Source of the DNA: Chthoniobacterales bacterium
GTDB lineage: Bacteria; Verrucomicrobiota; Verrucomicrobiia; Chthoniobacterales; UBA10450
Assembly (NCBI GenBank): GCA_013821455.1
Contig: JACDGS010000011.1
Location: 29,061 to 93,060 of the forward strand
Direction of reading: 5' to 3'
DNA length: 64,000 nt
The position numbers and the translations under genes were made by a program. Below the pieces are notes generated by a model, which saw nothing but the letters and a program-made list of their open reading frames with translations, was not told the DNA's origin and ran no database searches. Shown here one piece after another: positions 17,801 through 26,108 of the stretch; within the stretch, counting starts at the first letter, position 1, and each line of letters opens with the position of its first letter.

Positions 17801-19026
17801 CACGCGCGCGCGGCGAGCGCGATACTCGCATTGGTGCCGCCGAACCCGAACGAATTTGAAAGCGCAACCCGCGGCGCGGTCGCGCGCGGCGCGTTCGCCA
17901 CGATGTCGAGCGCGAGCTCGGGATCAGGCGCGCGGAAGTTAATATTTGCCGGTAGGAAGCCGTGACGCAGCGCGAGCAGCGTGATGACCGCTTCAATCGC
18001 GCCCGCCGCGCCTAACGAGTGGCCCATCATTCCCTTGGTCGAGCTTACCGGCACGCGATGGAATAGTTCCGCGATGGCGCGACCTTCCGCGGCGTCATTG
18101 AACGGTGTCGCTGTCCCGTGCGCGTTGATGTAATCGACCGCGCGCGCTTCCAGCTGCGCGCTCGCAAGCGCACGCTCCATCGCCTGGCGCGGCCCGATGC
18201 CGGATGGATGTGGTTGGGTGAGGTGGTGGTTGTCGGTGGAGAGACCATAGCCGACAACCTCGCCCAGGATTTCGGCGCCGCGCGCTTCCGCCGTCGCAAG
18301 ATTTTCTAGCGCCAGAAGCGCCGCGCCTTCTCCAAGAACGAGACCGCTTCGCGCCCCATCGAACGGGCGGCACTTGTCCGGCGTTGAAGCTTGGAGGGAA
18401 TCGAAGCCGACGAAAACCAACTCCGCCAAAGCGTCATAGCCACCGGTGAGAATGCGTTCATAACGCCCCGAGCGGATACACTCGAAAGCCACCCCGATCG
18501 CGTTGGTGCCGGAAGCACAGGCGTTGGCGATAACCTGACAGGGAGATTCGAGGCCGCAGGCTTCGAGCGCGTCCACCATCGGTTTTTGTGGCGGGTAGTT
18601 TGCGATCCATTCGGGAATCTTCCGCGCGCGCGCATTGGGTCCCTGCAAAGCGCGATAATATCTTTCGCCGAAACTCATCCCACCGCTCGTCGTGCCGACG
18701 ACAGTTAACTCCGGCCTAAACTCCGGCGCCTGCTCTCGCAACTCCCGCAAAGCCTGAATGACCATGCGTGAAACGCGATGGAGACGGCGAGATTTGCGAT
18801 CGTTAGGCAAAGCGTCCTCAAGCCAGGAATCCGCCACCTGTCCCGCAGTCGTGCAGCGGCACCGCTCCACCGAAAAACGAGTCACCCGTGAAACACAATC
18901 ACGCGCCGTTCGCAGCGAGGCGAGTGTTTCCGAGAGGCCGCGCCCGAGCGGACTCACCATGCCAGCCGCCACCACTGCCACGCGCGCGAATTGCGTGGGA
19001 GATTGCGTTTTCAAGGAGTCGGGCAT
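17800..19026 (-). CDS. Beta-ketoacyl-ACP synthase (FabF/KS-alpha type)
   Basis: 408 residues with an intact Cys-His-His triad: C170 in IANACASGTNAIG, H303 in INAHGTATPFND and H335 in GMMGHSLGAAG, with K331 before it. It condenses malonyl-ACP with an acyl chain. Because a catalytically dead ketosynthase follows it with overlapping codons, it is more likely the active half of a KS/CLF pair for a specialised or modified fatty acid or polyene than the housekeeping FabF. lptD lies downstream on the same strand, 91 bases after the pair. Confidence 0.9.
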   Translation of the reverse strand: MPDSLKTQSPTQFARVAVVAAGMVSPLGRGLSETLASLRTARDCVSRVTRFSVERCRCTTAGQVADSWLEDALPNDRKSRRLHRVSRMVIQALRELREQAPEFRPELTVVGTTSGGMSFGERYYRALQGPNARARKIPEWIANYPPQKPMVDALEACGLESPCQVIANACASGTNAIGVAFECIRSGRYERILTGGYDALAELVFVGFDSLQASTPDKCRPFDGARSGLVLGEGAALLALENLATAEARGAEILGEVVGYGLSTDNHHLTQPHPSGIGPRQAMERALASAQLEARAVDYINAHGTATPFNDAAEGRAIAELFHRVPVSSTKGMMGHSLGAAGAIEAVITLLALRHGFLPANINFRAPDPELALDIVANAPRATAPRVALSNSFGFGGTNASIALAARA

Positions 19027-19281
19027 GCTCTCAATTCTGCCACTTTAATCCCGCATTTACACCAACACTTCCCCGGAAACGCCCACGAAAGCGCAGGCTG
19101 GCGGCGCGGCACGGGCATCGGTTATTCCGCTTGCGTCATCCGGCAAACAACTTTACATAGCCGCCAGAAATAGCGGCTCGCGAAGTTGGTGGATCGGCAG
19201 TTGAGTTTGTTCAGTGACGATTTGAAATCCGATGAGCGGGAACAGTGACCGGGCGGCGTTTCGCTAAAAGAATAGACTCAG
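19027..19281. other. Intergenic region upstream of the RRM gene
   Basis: A 255-base divergent spacer between the ketosynthase pair and the RRM gene. It must hold both promoters and a long leader for the RRM mRNA. I see no ORF, no clear sigma-70 pair, and no copy of the 9-mer. GCCGCCAGAAATAGCGGC at about 19160-19177 can form a small hairpin. Confidence 0.5.
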
Positions 19282-19710
19282 ATGGGCACGAAATTATACG
19301 TAGGAAATCTTTCCTTCAACACCACCGAAACCGATCTCCAGGACCTTTTCGCCCAGGCGGGCGCGGTCTCGGAAGTCACCCTCATGCAGGACAAATTCAC
19401 TGGGAAATCCCGTGGCTTTGCCTTTGTTACTATGAGCAATGAAGCGGACGCGCAAAAAGCGATCACGGAATTCAACGGCAAGACCGTGGAAGGCCGGCCG
19501 CTGACTGTGAACGAGGCGCGGCCGCGTGAAGCGCGCCCGGGTGGCGGCGGAGGCGGAGGCGGCGGAGCTCGTGGCTACGGCGGCGGCGGGGGCGGCTATG
19601 GCGGTGGTGGCGGCGGCTACGGTGGTGGCGGAGGAGGATACGGCGGCGGCGGCAGTGGTGGTGGTGGCGGACGCCGCGATAACGGCGGTGGCGGTCGCCG
19701 CGGACGCTAA
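19282..19710 (+). CDS. Glycine-rich RRM RNA-binding protein
   Basis: 142 residues. A single RRM at ~1-80 with RNP2 LYVGNL and RNP1 KSRGFAFVTM, then a tail of YGGGGGG repeats ending in Arg/Gly. This is the architecture of bacterial Rbp proteins and plant glycine-rich RNA-binding proteins, generally RNA chaperones induced by stress or cold; regulation here is not visible. It is a single-gene transcript with a strong terminator. Confidence 0.92.
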   Translation: MGTKLYVGNLSFNTTETDLQDLFAQAGAVSEVTLMQDKFTGKSRGFAFVTMSNEADAQKAITEFNGKTVEGRPLTVNEARPREARPGGGGGGGGGARGYGGGGGGYGGGGGGYGGGGGGYGGGGSGGGGGRRDNGGGGRRGR

Positions 19711-19713
19711 ACG

Positions 19714-19778
19714 GCCTAACGAATTTGCAATTTTCGAAAACGCCCCGGGAAACCGGGGCGTTTTTTGCGTCGTTAGGC
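19714..19778 (+). terminator. Rho-independent terminator enclosed by an inverted 9-mer pair
   Basis: A perfect stem AAAACGCCCCGG/CCGGGGCGTTTT with a GAAA loop (19737-19764) and a T-run to 19766 follows the RRM gene. GCCTAACGA at 19714 and TCGTTAGGC at 19770 flank it symmetrically and could pair as an outer stem. Confidence 0.92.
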
Positions 19779-19860
19779 GGAAAAGCCAACCGGCTTGCGG
19801 TCGTCTCGCGAATCTTTTCATGACGGCGCAATGACGCGCCTGAAACTGTAGAAACATCTT

Positions 19861-20397
19861 ATGGAAAACAATCCGCCCGCATCAAAAAACGTTCCCGGTT
19901 CTGACGAAACCATCGACATCCCGCCCGTTACGAAATCCGCCGCTGGAGCTGCCACCGGGGCTGTCGTGGGAGCGGTCGCCGGACCGATCGGCGCAATTAT
20001 CGGCGGCGTTGTCGGCGCTGTTCTGGGTAAAAGGTCGGAGAGCGGAAAACCGATCATGCCCGACATCGAGCGCGGTGCGCGGAAGGCGGCGAGTGGCGCG
20101 AAGACCGCGGTCAAAACTGCGGGCAAGGTTTTGCCGGCGGCCAAACGTGTCGTTAAGGCTGTCCGCTCAGCCAAAGCGTCTCCCGCTTCCCGGGGAAAAT
20201 CCAAGGGCAAAGCCCCTGCTTCTACGCGCGCGATGAAGAAGACCGCTTCCGCGAAAAAGGTGGTCGGACGCGCGGCAAAGAAGGCTTCACGTACGGCTAA
20301 GCGAACCGTGCACACCGCGAAGAAGGTGGCACGGCCGGCGAAGAAAACAGCGCGGAAGGGTAAGGCCGCGCGCGGCGGCCGTGCAAAGCGTCGTTAG
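19861..20397 (+). CDS. Histone H1-like Lys/Ala-rich protein with a glycine-zipper N-terminus
   Basis: 178 residues. Residues ~25-55 (AAGAATGAVVGAVAGPIGAI) are a glycine-zipper segment that could insert in a membrane. From residue 70 on, the protein is Lys/Ala/Arg-rich with AKK and KTA spacing as in histone H1-like bacterial proteins. The basic tail suggests nucleic acid binding. The combination of a membrane-type zipper and an H1-like tail is unusual. The TAG stop belongs to a CGTTAGGC copy. Confidence 0.75.
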   Translation: MENNPPASKNVPGSDETIDIPPVTKSAAGAATGAVVGAVAGPIGAIIGGVVGAVLGKRSESGKPIMPDIERGARKAASGAKTAVKTAGKVLPAAKRVVKAVRSAKASPASRGKSKGKAPASTRAMKKTASAKKVVGRAAKKASRTAKRTVHTAKKVARPAKKTARKGKAARGGRAKRR

Positions 20398-20406
20398 GCG
20401 GATTCG

Positions 20407-21135
20407 TCAGAGAAGCTCGTAGGAAAGAATACTCAGGCAATAGATCGCTGCCGTTTCCACGCGCAGGATAATCGGTCCGAGCGTCAGAGGGACGCAGCCG
20501 TGCGAGCGGGCGAGAGCGATCTCCGCTGGAGTAAAGTCTCCTTCGGGCCCGATCATCATGAGCACGCTTGCAGGCTGGCGCGCTTGTTCGGCGAGAACCT
20601 GCTTCAGGTGGCGCGCGCCCGGCTGCAGCGAGCCGATCAATCGCAGGTCGAAACCGGCGGACGGCAGTTTAAAGAACTCGTCTGCCGTTTGTGGGAGATG
20701 CACCTGGGGAAGCCAATTCTGGCCGCATTGTTTCGCGGCCTCCAGGGCGACGGTTTGCCACTTTGCCTGTTTCTGTGCGGCACTCTCGGGATCGAGTTGA
20801 ATTACCGTGCGCGTGGAGAGAAGCGGAAAGATTTCGGCTGCTCCAATCTCGACCGCTTTCTGCACGATCAGGTCCATGTTTTTTCTTTTCGGGATGGCCT
20901 GCGCGAGTGTGAGGCGGCAGCGAAGCGGCGGAGTCTCGGTGACTTGGACGAGACGCAGCTGCACCGCGCCGGCACCGAGCGCGGTTACTTCGGCGATCGC
21001 TTCCCGGCCGTGGCCGTCGAAAACGGTGAGGCGGGCGCCGGGCGCAAGACGGAGAACGTTGCGAGCATGATGCGCTTCGGCTCCGCTCAGGGTGGCGGAT
21101 GACCATTCGTTAGGCGAAAGATAAAACCGATGCAT
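20407..21135 (-). CDS. rsmE: 16S rRNA (uracil-1498-N3)-methyltransferase RsmE
   Basis: 242 residues. SPOUT-class enzyme methylating U1498 of 16S rRNA. Visible: the N-terminal PUA-like domain (MHRFYLSPNEW, HARNVLRLAPG), the KRKNMDLIVQKAVEIG segment, and the knotted SAM site LMMIGPEGDFTPAEIALA with LTLGPIILRVETAA. Convergent with the histone-like gene. The PNEW near the N-terminus is encoded by a 9-mer. Confidence 0.94.
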   Translation of the reverse strand: MHRFYLSPNEWSSATLSGAEAHHARNVLRLAPGARLTVFDGHGREAIAEVTALGAGAVQLRLVQVTETPPLRCRLTLAQAIPKRKNMDLIVQKAVEIGAAEIFPLLSTRTVIQLDPESAAQKQAKWQTVALEAAKQCGQNWLPQVHLPQTADEFFKLPSAGFDLRLIGSLQPGARHLKQVLAEQARQPASVLMMIGPEGDFTPAEIALARSHGCVPLTLGPIILRVETAAIYCLSILSYELL

Positions 21136-21196
21136 GCCGCGAGGCGGAAGGAAAGCCGGTGCGAGAATTTCCCTCGTTAGGCAGATGCGTCGCGCG

Positions 21197-21652
21197 TTAG
21201 CCTTCGATCTTGGGCGTGTCGATGCCGAGAGCGTCGGCCAGGTCCTGCAAATGCTCCTGTTCTTGGGCGATGATTTCGCGTAGCACTTCGCCGAGCGCGA
21301 ACTCGCCCATCGCGTCAGCCTGGCGAATACGCTGGCGATAGTTCGTTAGGGTCACGCGCTCGTTTTCGAGATCGAACCGGAGCATCTCTTCCGCTTTCTC
21401 GGAGACTTTGACTTCCTTCGGCTTGTTCGTCGGCGAGCCATTAAGGTAGTCGATCTGCTTGGCGATCTTGAGCGCGTGGGAAAGTTCCTCGCCCGCATGC
21501 TTTTTTAGCTCATCGGCGATGTGATTATATTGCGCGCCCTTAAGCGTCTGGCTGTAAATGATGTAGGCAATGATCGCCTGGTATTCGCGAGCCAGATCTT
21601 CGTTTAACAAATCGACCATCTGCTTGCGCGTGATTTTTTTCTTCTCGTCCAT
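21197..21652 (-). CDS. Ferritin-like/bacterioferritin-type protein
   Basis: 151 residues from the ATG at 21652 (MDEKKKITRKQ); the longer frame reads through the leader. Four-helix pattern with metal-type residues in EDLAREYQAIIAY, HAGEELSHALKIAKQ, DLENERVTLTNYRQ and IIAQEQEHLQDLADAL. Ferritin-like domains store iron or handle peroxide. It follows dnaJ on the same strand (56-base gap). Whether it forms a ferroxidase shell cannot be told. Confidence 0.85.
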   Translation of the reverse strand: MDEKKKITRKQMVDLLNEDLAREYQAIIAYIIYSQTLKGAQYNHIADELKKHAGEELSHALKIAKQIDYLNGSPTNKPKEVKVSEKAEEMLRFDLENERVTLTNYRQRIRQADAMGEFALGEVLREIIAQEQEHLQDLADALGIDTPKIEG

Positions 21653-21708
21653 GGCGGTAAATTTGCAGCAAAAGCAGCCCGGGAATAGGAGAAATTTTCC
21701 GCGCTTGC

Positions 21709-22854
21709 CTAACGAAAGAAATCTTTCGCGCGATCGAAGAAACTTTTGTGCAGCGGACTGTTTTCCTCGCCGCAAAGCGCGGCGAATTCGTCGAGCTTTT
21801 GACGTTGCTCGGAGTTGAGATCGGTTGGCACCTCCACGAGCAAGCGCGCAAAAAGATCGCCGCGCTCGCGGCCGTTGACCTGCACGATGCCTTTGCCGCG
21901 CAGCTTGAAACTCTGCCCGCTCTGCGTGCCCGCGGGAACTTTGAGACTCGCTTTTCCTTCCAGTGTCGGCACGGGAACTTCGCCGCCCAACGCCGCGATC
22001 GGAAACGAGATCGGCACTTCGCAGAAAAGGTTGTCGTCCTCGCGTTGAAAAATCGCGTGCTCCTGCAAATGGACAACGACGTAAAGGTCGCCTTGTTCGC
22101 CGCCGCGCACGCCGGCCTCGCCGTTACGCGAAGAACGCAAGCGCGAGCCGTGCGCGATACCCGCGGGAATTTTGATTTTGATCCGGCTGGTTTTTTCGAC
22201 ACGGCCTTCACCTTCGCAAACGCGGCACGGCTTCTCGATGATCTCGCCCAAGCCGCGACAACGCGGACACGTTTGCGAGACTTGAAAAAATCCACGCGAG
22301 CTGATGACTTGCCCGCGTCCATGACAGGTGGTGCAGGTGACGGCGCGGGAACCGGGAGCCGCTCCGCTGCCCTCGCATTTTTCGCAGAGATCGAGTTTGC
22401 GCACTTCGATTTCTTTTTCCACGCCGAAGGCCGCTTCTTCGAGCGTGATCTGCATGTCATAGCGGAGGTCGGAACCGCGCTGCGTGCCGTCGCGGCTGCT
22501 CTGCCCACCGCCGCCGAAAAACGTTTCGAAGATTCCGGCTCCACCACCACCGCCGCTGAAAACTTCGCGAAAAATATCGAACGGATCGTGAAAGCCGCCG
22601 CGTGCGCCACCCATGCCGCCCTGCGCAAACGCCGCGTGACCGTAACGGTCGTAAGCCGCGCGCTTCTGCTCGTCCATCAGGACGTCGTAGGCTTCACCGA
22701 GTTCCTTGAACTTTTCCTCCGCCGCACCGTCGCCGGGATTTTTGTCCGGATGAAATTTGACCGCGAGCTTGCGGTAGGAGCGTTTGATTTCCTCTCCGCT
22801 CGCAGTGCGCTCGACGCTCAGCACCTCGTAATAATCTCTTTTCGTGGTCATCAT
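21709..22854 (-). CDS. dnaJ: Chaperone DnaJ
   Basis: 381 residues. J domain 1-70 with HPDKNPGDG, Gly/Phe region, four CxxCxGxG zinc motifs ([32 protein letters not shown]) and the C-terminal substrate domain. It stimulates DnaK ATPase. Its ATG overlaps the grpE TGA by four bases, so grpE-dnaJ are coupled; dnaK is not in the window. Two ATGs are adjacent (22854 and 22851). The TAG stop lies in a 9-mer copy. Confidence 0.96.
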   Translation of the reverse strand: MMTTKRDYYEVLSVERTASGEEIKRSYRKLAVKFHPDKNPGDGAAEEKFKELGEAYDVLMDEQKRAAYDRYGHAAFAQGGMGGARGGFHDPFDIFREVFSGGGGGAGIFETFFGGGGQSSRDGTQRGSDLRYDMQITLEEAAFGVEKEIEVRKLDLCEKCEGSGAAPGSRAVTCTTCHGRGQVISSRGFFQVSQTCPRCRGLGEIIEKPCRVCEGEGRVEKTSRIKIKIPAGIAHGSRLRSSRNGEAGVRGGEQGDLYVVVHLQEHAIFQREDDNLFCEVPISFPIAALGGEVPVPTLEGKASLKVPAGTQSGQSFKLRGKGIVQVNGRERGDLFARLLVEVPTDLNSEQRQKLDEFAALCGEENSPLHKSFFDRAKDFFR

Positions 22855-23414
22855 TTTCCGCGACCGCTTGAAACGACCACTGTAGAAGGCCGCAGCAGCC
22901 GGTCCCTCAGCTTGTAACCACGGCGCATTTGCCTAACGACGTTGCCTTCCGGCACGCTTGCGCTCGCTTCGTGCGCGATGGCTTCGTGTAAATTGGGATC
23001 GAATTTTTGCCCCTCGGCTGCGATCGGCTGGAGGCCGTTGTCGGCCAGGAAATCGGTCAGTTGTTTCAGGACCATGCCCATGCCGGAGAGAATGGGGGAC
23101 TGCGCGCTTTCGGTGCGCGCGGCGGAAAGGCCGAGCTCGAAATTATCCACGATCGCGATCAGCCGTTCGAGGAGCGAGCTGTTGGCATACTTGATCGCGT
23201 CCTCCTTCTCGCGCGCGGCTCTTTTTTTGAAATTCTCCAGATCGGCTTGCGCGCGCAGGGCGAGGTCGCGGAAGCGGTCGAGATCGGTCAGTAGCGTGTC
23301 GTTCGAAACCGCAGCGCTGGCGTCATCACGCTCAGGCGCGGCGGGGGCGTTATCGTTAGGCGCGTCGCCGTCAGTCACGTCGATTTTGCGCGGTTCGGCT
23401 TCAGTGTTCTTCAT
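22851..23414 (-). CDS. grpE: Nucleotide exchange factor GrpE
   Basis: 187 residues from the ATG at 23414; upstream codons are the phosphatase gene in another frame. Long N-terminal coiled-coil part ([20 protein letters not shown]) and the C-terminal head with [14 protein letters not shown] and [20 protein letters not shown]. Releases ADP from DnaK. It overlaps the upstream phosphatase and the downstream dnaJ by four bases each, so the three form one transcription unit. Confidence 0.95.
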   Translation of the reverse strand: MKNTEAEPRKIDVTDGDAPNDNAPAAPERDDASAAVSNDTLLTDLDRFRDLALRAQADLENFKKRAAREKEDAIKYANSSLLERLIAIVDNFELGLSAARTESAQSPILSGMGMVLKQLTDFLADNGLQPIAAEGQKFDPNLHEAIAHEASASVPEGNVVRQMRRGYKLRDRLLRPSTVVVSSGRGK

Positions 23415-24844
23415 GTCTTGCGGACTACAATTAAAGTGATGTCGTCGTTCTGCGGATGCCCGCCGGCGAAAGTCCGGGCATCGCTCGTTAGGCGGGCGAT
23501 GACTTCCGCGGCTCCTTCCCGCGCGCTCGCCTGGAGCGAGCGCACCATGCGTTCCGGCCCGAATTCGTCGCCATTCGCGTCGAGCATTTCCGTGACGCCG
23601 TCCGTGTAAAGGAGGAGGCAATCGTCGGTCTCCAAGGGGACGGAAATGTCGGCAGCAATCCTATCGAACACGTCTCCACTGTCAATGCCGAGAGCCATTC
23701 CCGGAGGCTTGAGCGTGGTCACTTCGCCCGTCGCAGCGCGGTAGAGTAACGGCGCGTCGTGACCGCCGCGAGAGAGCGTGGCGGTGGCGTTTTTGTGGTC
23801 GAGAATCAGGTAGGCCATGCTGATGAACATGTCCTCTTTAATGTCGGGATAGAGCTGGCGGTTCACCTTCCGCAGCACGTCCGCCGGCGAGAGGCTGCCA
23901 CGCGCTTCGGCGCGTAGCGCGCTCCGGCAGATGGCCATGATGAGCGAAGCCGGCACGCCTTTCCCGGATACGTCCGCGATGACTACGCCGAGCCGGTCTT
24001 GATCCACCTGGATGTAGTCGAAGTAATCGCCGCTGACCTGGCGCGCCGGAATGTTTATGCCCGCGATCTGAAAGCCTTTGGTCTCGGGCGCTTCCGACGG
24101 CAGAAGAATGCGCTGAATGTCGCGCGCGATCTGCAGATCGTGATCGAGCCGTTTTTTCTCGTTTGCTTCCGAATACACGATCGCGTTGTAAAGCGCGAAA
24201 GCGGATTGCTCGGAGATGGATTTGAAAACAGTGAAATCGCTCGCGGTAAAGGATGCGCTCATCGGGCCATTTGCGACCGCGAGAACGCCCATATTTTGCC
24301 GGCCGTAAAGCAGTGGAGTCACCATAACGGACGAAGTTCCGAGCGCCGACTCGCGGAGTTTCGACAGCTCCGGCGCATCGGCCAGGTCTTGCAACAGAAG
24401 CGCCTCGCCGCTTTTCCAGATGCGGCCGACCAATCCTTCGCCCGCATTGATCGAGTGTGCGCGCAGATAACTGTCGAGCGCGACCGGAGTCGCAGCGGCT
24501 TGTTGTAAAATCCGGTCCGGAATGTCGATCAACGGCGGACAACCCTTCGAGATAAAAGCCGGCACCAGCCTGAGTCCGCTGCGATCGGCGAGGTAAAGCG
24601 CGCCGCCATGCGCGTCGAGAATGCGGGTCGAGCTTTCGACGATCAGCCGGTGCAGATCATGCGGCCGAATAACATCGCGAAAAGCTTCGCCAAGTCCGTG
24701 CAGAAAATCGAAGACCAGCGTTTCCTCGACCTGCAGTTCTTCCTTCGAACGCTCGAGCTGCCGAATGTGATTGCGCTGTCGCTGGTAGGTGATGAGCCAG
24801 CCGACGAGCGCGCCGACAAGCAGCCCAAAGAGAAGAAAACGCAT
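23411..24844 (-). CDS. Membrane-anchored GAF-PP2C phosphatase (RsbU/SpoIIE type)
   Basis: 477 residues. N-terminal membrane helix (LLFGLLVGALVGWLITY), a short coiled coil, a GAF sensor domain (~60-215) and a SpoIIE/PP2C domain (~245-475) with SGDYFDYI, VIADVSGKGVPASL, GHDAPLLY, LYTDGVTE and NDDITLIVVR holding the metal Asp residues. Such enzymes dephosphorylate a STAS anti-anti-sigma factor; the STAS gene lies 12 bases upstream. The GAF ligand is unknown. A matching anti-sigma kinase (RsbW type) is not in the window. Confidence 0.92.
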   Translation of the reverse strand: MRFLLFGLLVGALVGWLITYQRQRNHIRQLERSKEELQVEETLVFDFLHGLGEAFRDVIRPHDLHRLIVESSTRILDAHGGALYLADRSGLRLVPAFISKGCPPLIDIPDRILQQAAATPVALDSYLRAHSINAGEGLVGRIWKSGEALLLQDLADAPELSKLRESALGTSSVMVTPLLYGRQNMGVLAVANGPMSASFTASDFTVFKSISEQSAFALYNAIVYSEANEKKRLDHDLQIARDIQRILLPSEAPETKGFQIAGINIPARQVSGDYFDYIQVDQDRLGVVIADVSGKGVPASLIMAICRSALRAEARGSLSPADVLRKVNRQLYPDIKEDMFISMAYLILDHKNATATLSRGGHDAPLLYRAATGEVTTLKPPGMALGIDSGDVFDRIAADISVPLETDDCLLLYTDGVTEMLDANGDEFGPERMVRSLQASAREGAAEVIARLTSDARTFAGGHPQNDDITLIVVRKT

Positions 24845-24856
24845 GGAGCCGTCGAG

Positions 24857-25375
24857 CTACGCGACGGGGTTCTCTTGATGGAGATCTTGCTTGAGGTATT
24901 CGAGAACGTCTTTGAACCGAGTGAGATTTTCCGGCGCCGCCTCGCAGAGCGCCTCGTGCGCGGCCAGCATCGTCCCGGCTTGCTCGCGCTTTTGCGTTTC
25001 CGCCGCAGTCGCCGGGCCATCTTTCCCGAGCAGACTGCATTGCGGCGCAGTGGTGCCATTCGTGTGAATGTCGAAAATTTGGTCGAGCCCGAGCCCCGAG
25101 AGAAGATCGTGGCTGCGCGGGTTGCAGTGCACCACGTGGAGGCGTCCCTGCCCGAGTTCCTTCAGGCGCAAAGCCATTCCCGCCAGCGTTCCCATGAAAG
25201 TGGAATCCATCATCACGCAATCCTGCAGATCGATGACGAACTCGCGATAACCCTTCTCCACCATGGCGCGACCGAATTCTTTCAGCCCGCCGCTGTTCAG
25301 GAAACTCCCGCGCCCGGCGACGCGCACCCAGACCGCGGGGCCTTTGACGCCCACTTGAATCGAAGATTCCACCAC
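24857..25375 (-). CDS. STAS-domain anti-sigma factor antagonist
   Basis: 172 residues. STAS domain at ~1-115 with the phosphorylation-site segment DCVMMDSTFMGTLAG, where the Ser after Asp is the usual target. A ~55-residue C-terminal extension without a recognised fold follows. It is the probable substrate of the phosphatase encoded next to it, in a partner-switching module. Its location directly before grpE-dnaJ suggests a link to stress, but that is inference. Confidence 0.88.
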   Translation of the reverse strand: MVESSIQVGVKGPAVWVRVAGRGSFLNSGGLKEFGRAMVEKGYREFVIDLQDCVMMDSTFMGTLAGMALRLKELGQGRLHVVHCNPRSHDLLSGLGLDQIFDIHTNGTTAPQCSLLGKDGPATAAETQKREQAGTMLAAHEALCEAAPENLTRFKDVLEYLKQDLHQENPVA

Positions 25376-25485
25376 TACGGAAAGGTAATTTTTCGCCGAA
25401 ACACTGTCAACCAGCCTAACGTCGCGGCTCTTGGATAGTCCGTCGCGCGCGATCGCTCGGACGCCAACCGTCGCTCGCGGCTTCG

Positions 25486-26037
25486 TTATTCCCAGAGATA
25501 AGATTTGTTAATGGCCACGACACGGCCATCCACGATGAGTGAAGCGCGCCACGCGATGACTCGCCCATCGTTTGCATAATCGTCGCCGATGATCGCAAAG
25601 ACCGTGCGGTTAGTGCCGCGCGCCTGAGATTGAAAAACCTCGCGCGCCTGGGTGAAGGCGTGCGTTTTTTCCTGCCGATATTCCAAACGCACGGTGACGT
25701 CGGCGCGGTGCTGGGCGCGCCAGAAGAAGGTGTAATAATTCCCGAAGCGGTCGCGCTGGTCTAGGGCCGTGATCGCGCCGAAGACGCGGTAAGAGCGCTC
25801 GAAGCCCACGGACTCGTCAAGTTTGGCGATCTGTTTCGGGAAGGGTTCGAGATAATACTGAATCGTTTTGCGAAACGAAAAATCACGATCGAGCGCGACC
25901 GGCAGCGGCTGCGGATTCGGGACCTGGTGCGGCTTCGGCGGCACACCGGCGCAGCCGGCCAAAATGAAATAGAGAAAGGCCAGCGCGCGCTTCACGATGC
26001 GAGCAGGAAACGAGAGGAGCGTTCGAGTGTCAATCAA
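25486..26037 (-). CDS. Lipoprotein, unknown function
   Basis: 183 residues. Lipobox LAGC after a hydrophobic stretch (LAFLYFILAGCAG), then a Pro-rich linker and a domain of ~130 residues with many charged and aromatic strands (GNYYTFFWRAQHRADVTVRL, VIAWRASLIVDGRVVAINKS). I do not recognise a family. It is separated from the STAS gene by 110 bases and is divergent from the ligase fusion. Confidence 0.7.
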   Translation of the reverse strand: MIDTRTLLSFPARIVKRALAFLYFILAGCAGVPPKPHQVPNPQPLPVALDRDFSFRKTIQYYLEPFPKQIAKLDESVGFERSYRVFGAITALDQRDRFGNYYTFFWRAQHRADVTVRLEYRQEKTHAFTQAREVFQSQARGTNRTVFAIIGDDYANDGRVIAWRASLIVDGRVVAINKSYLWE

Positions 26038-26108
26038 GGACGGGTTCGCTCGGTTCGTTAGGCGGCCGGCCGGTTGGCGCCTCTTCCGAGCGCGGTTATT
26101 TTCCGCGC

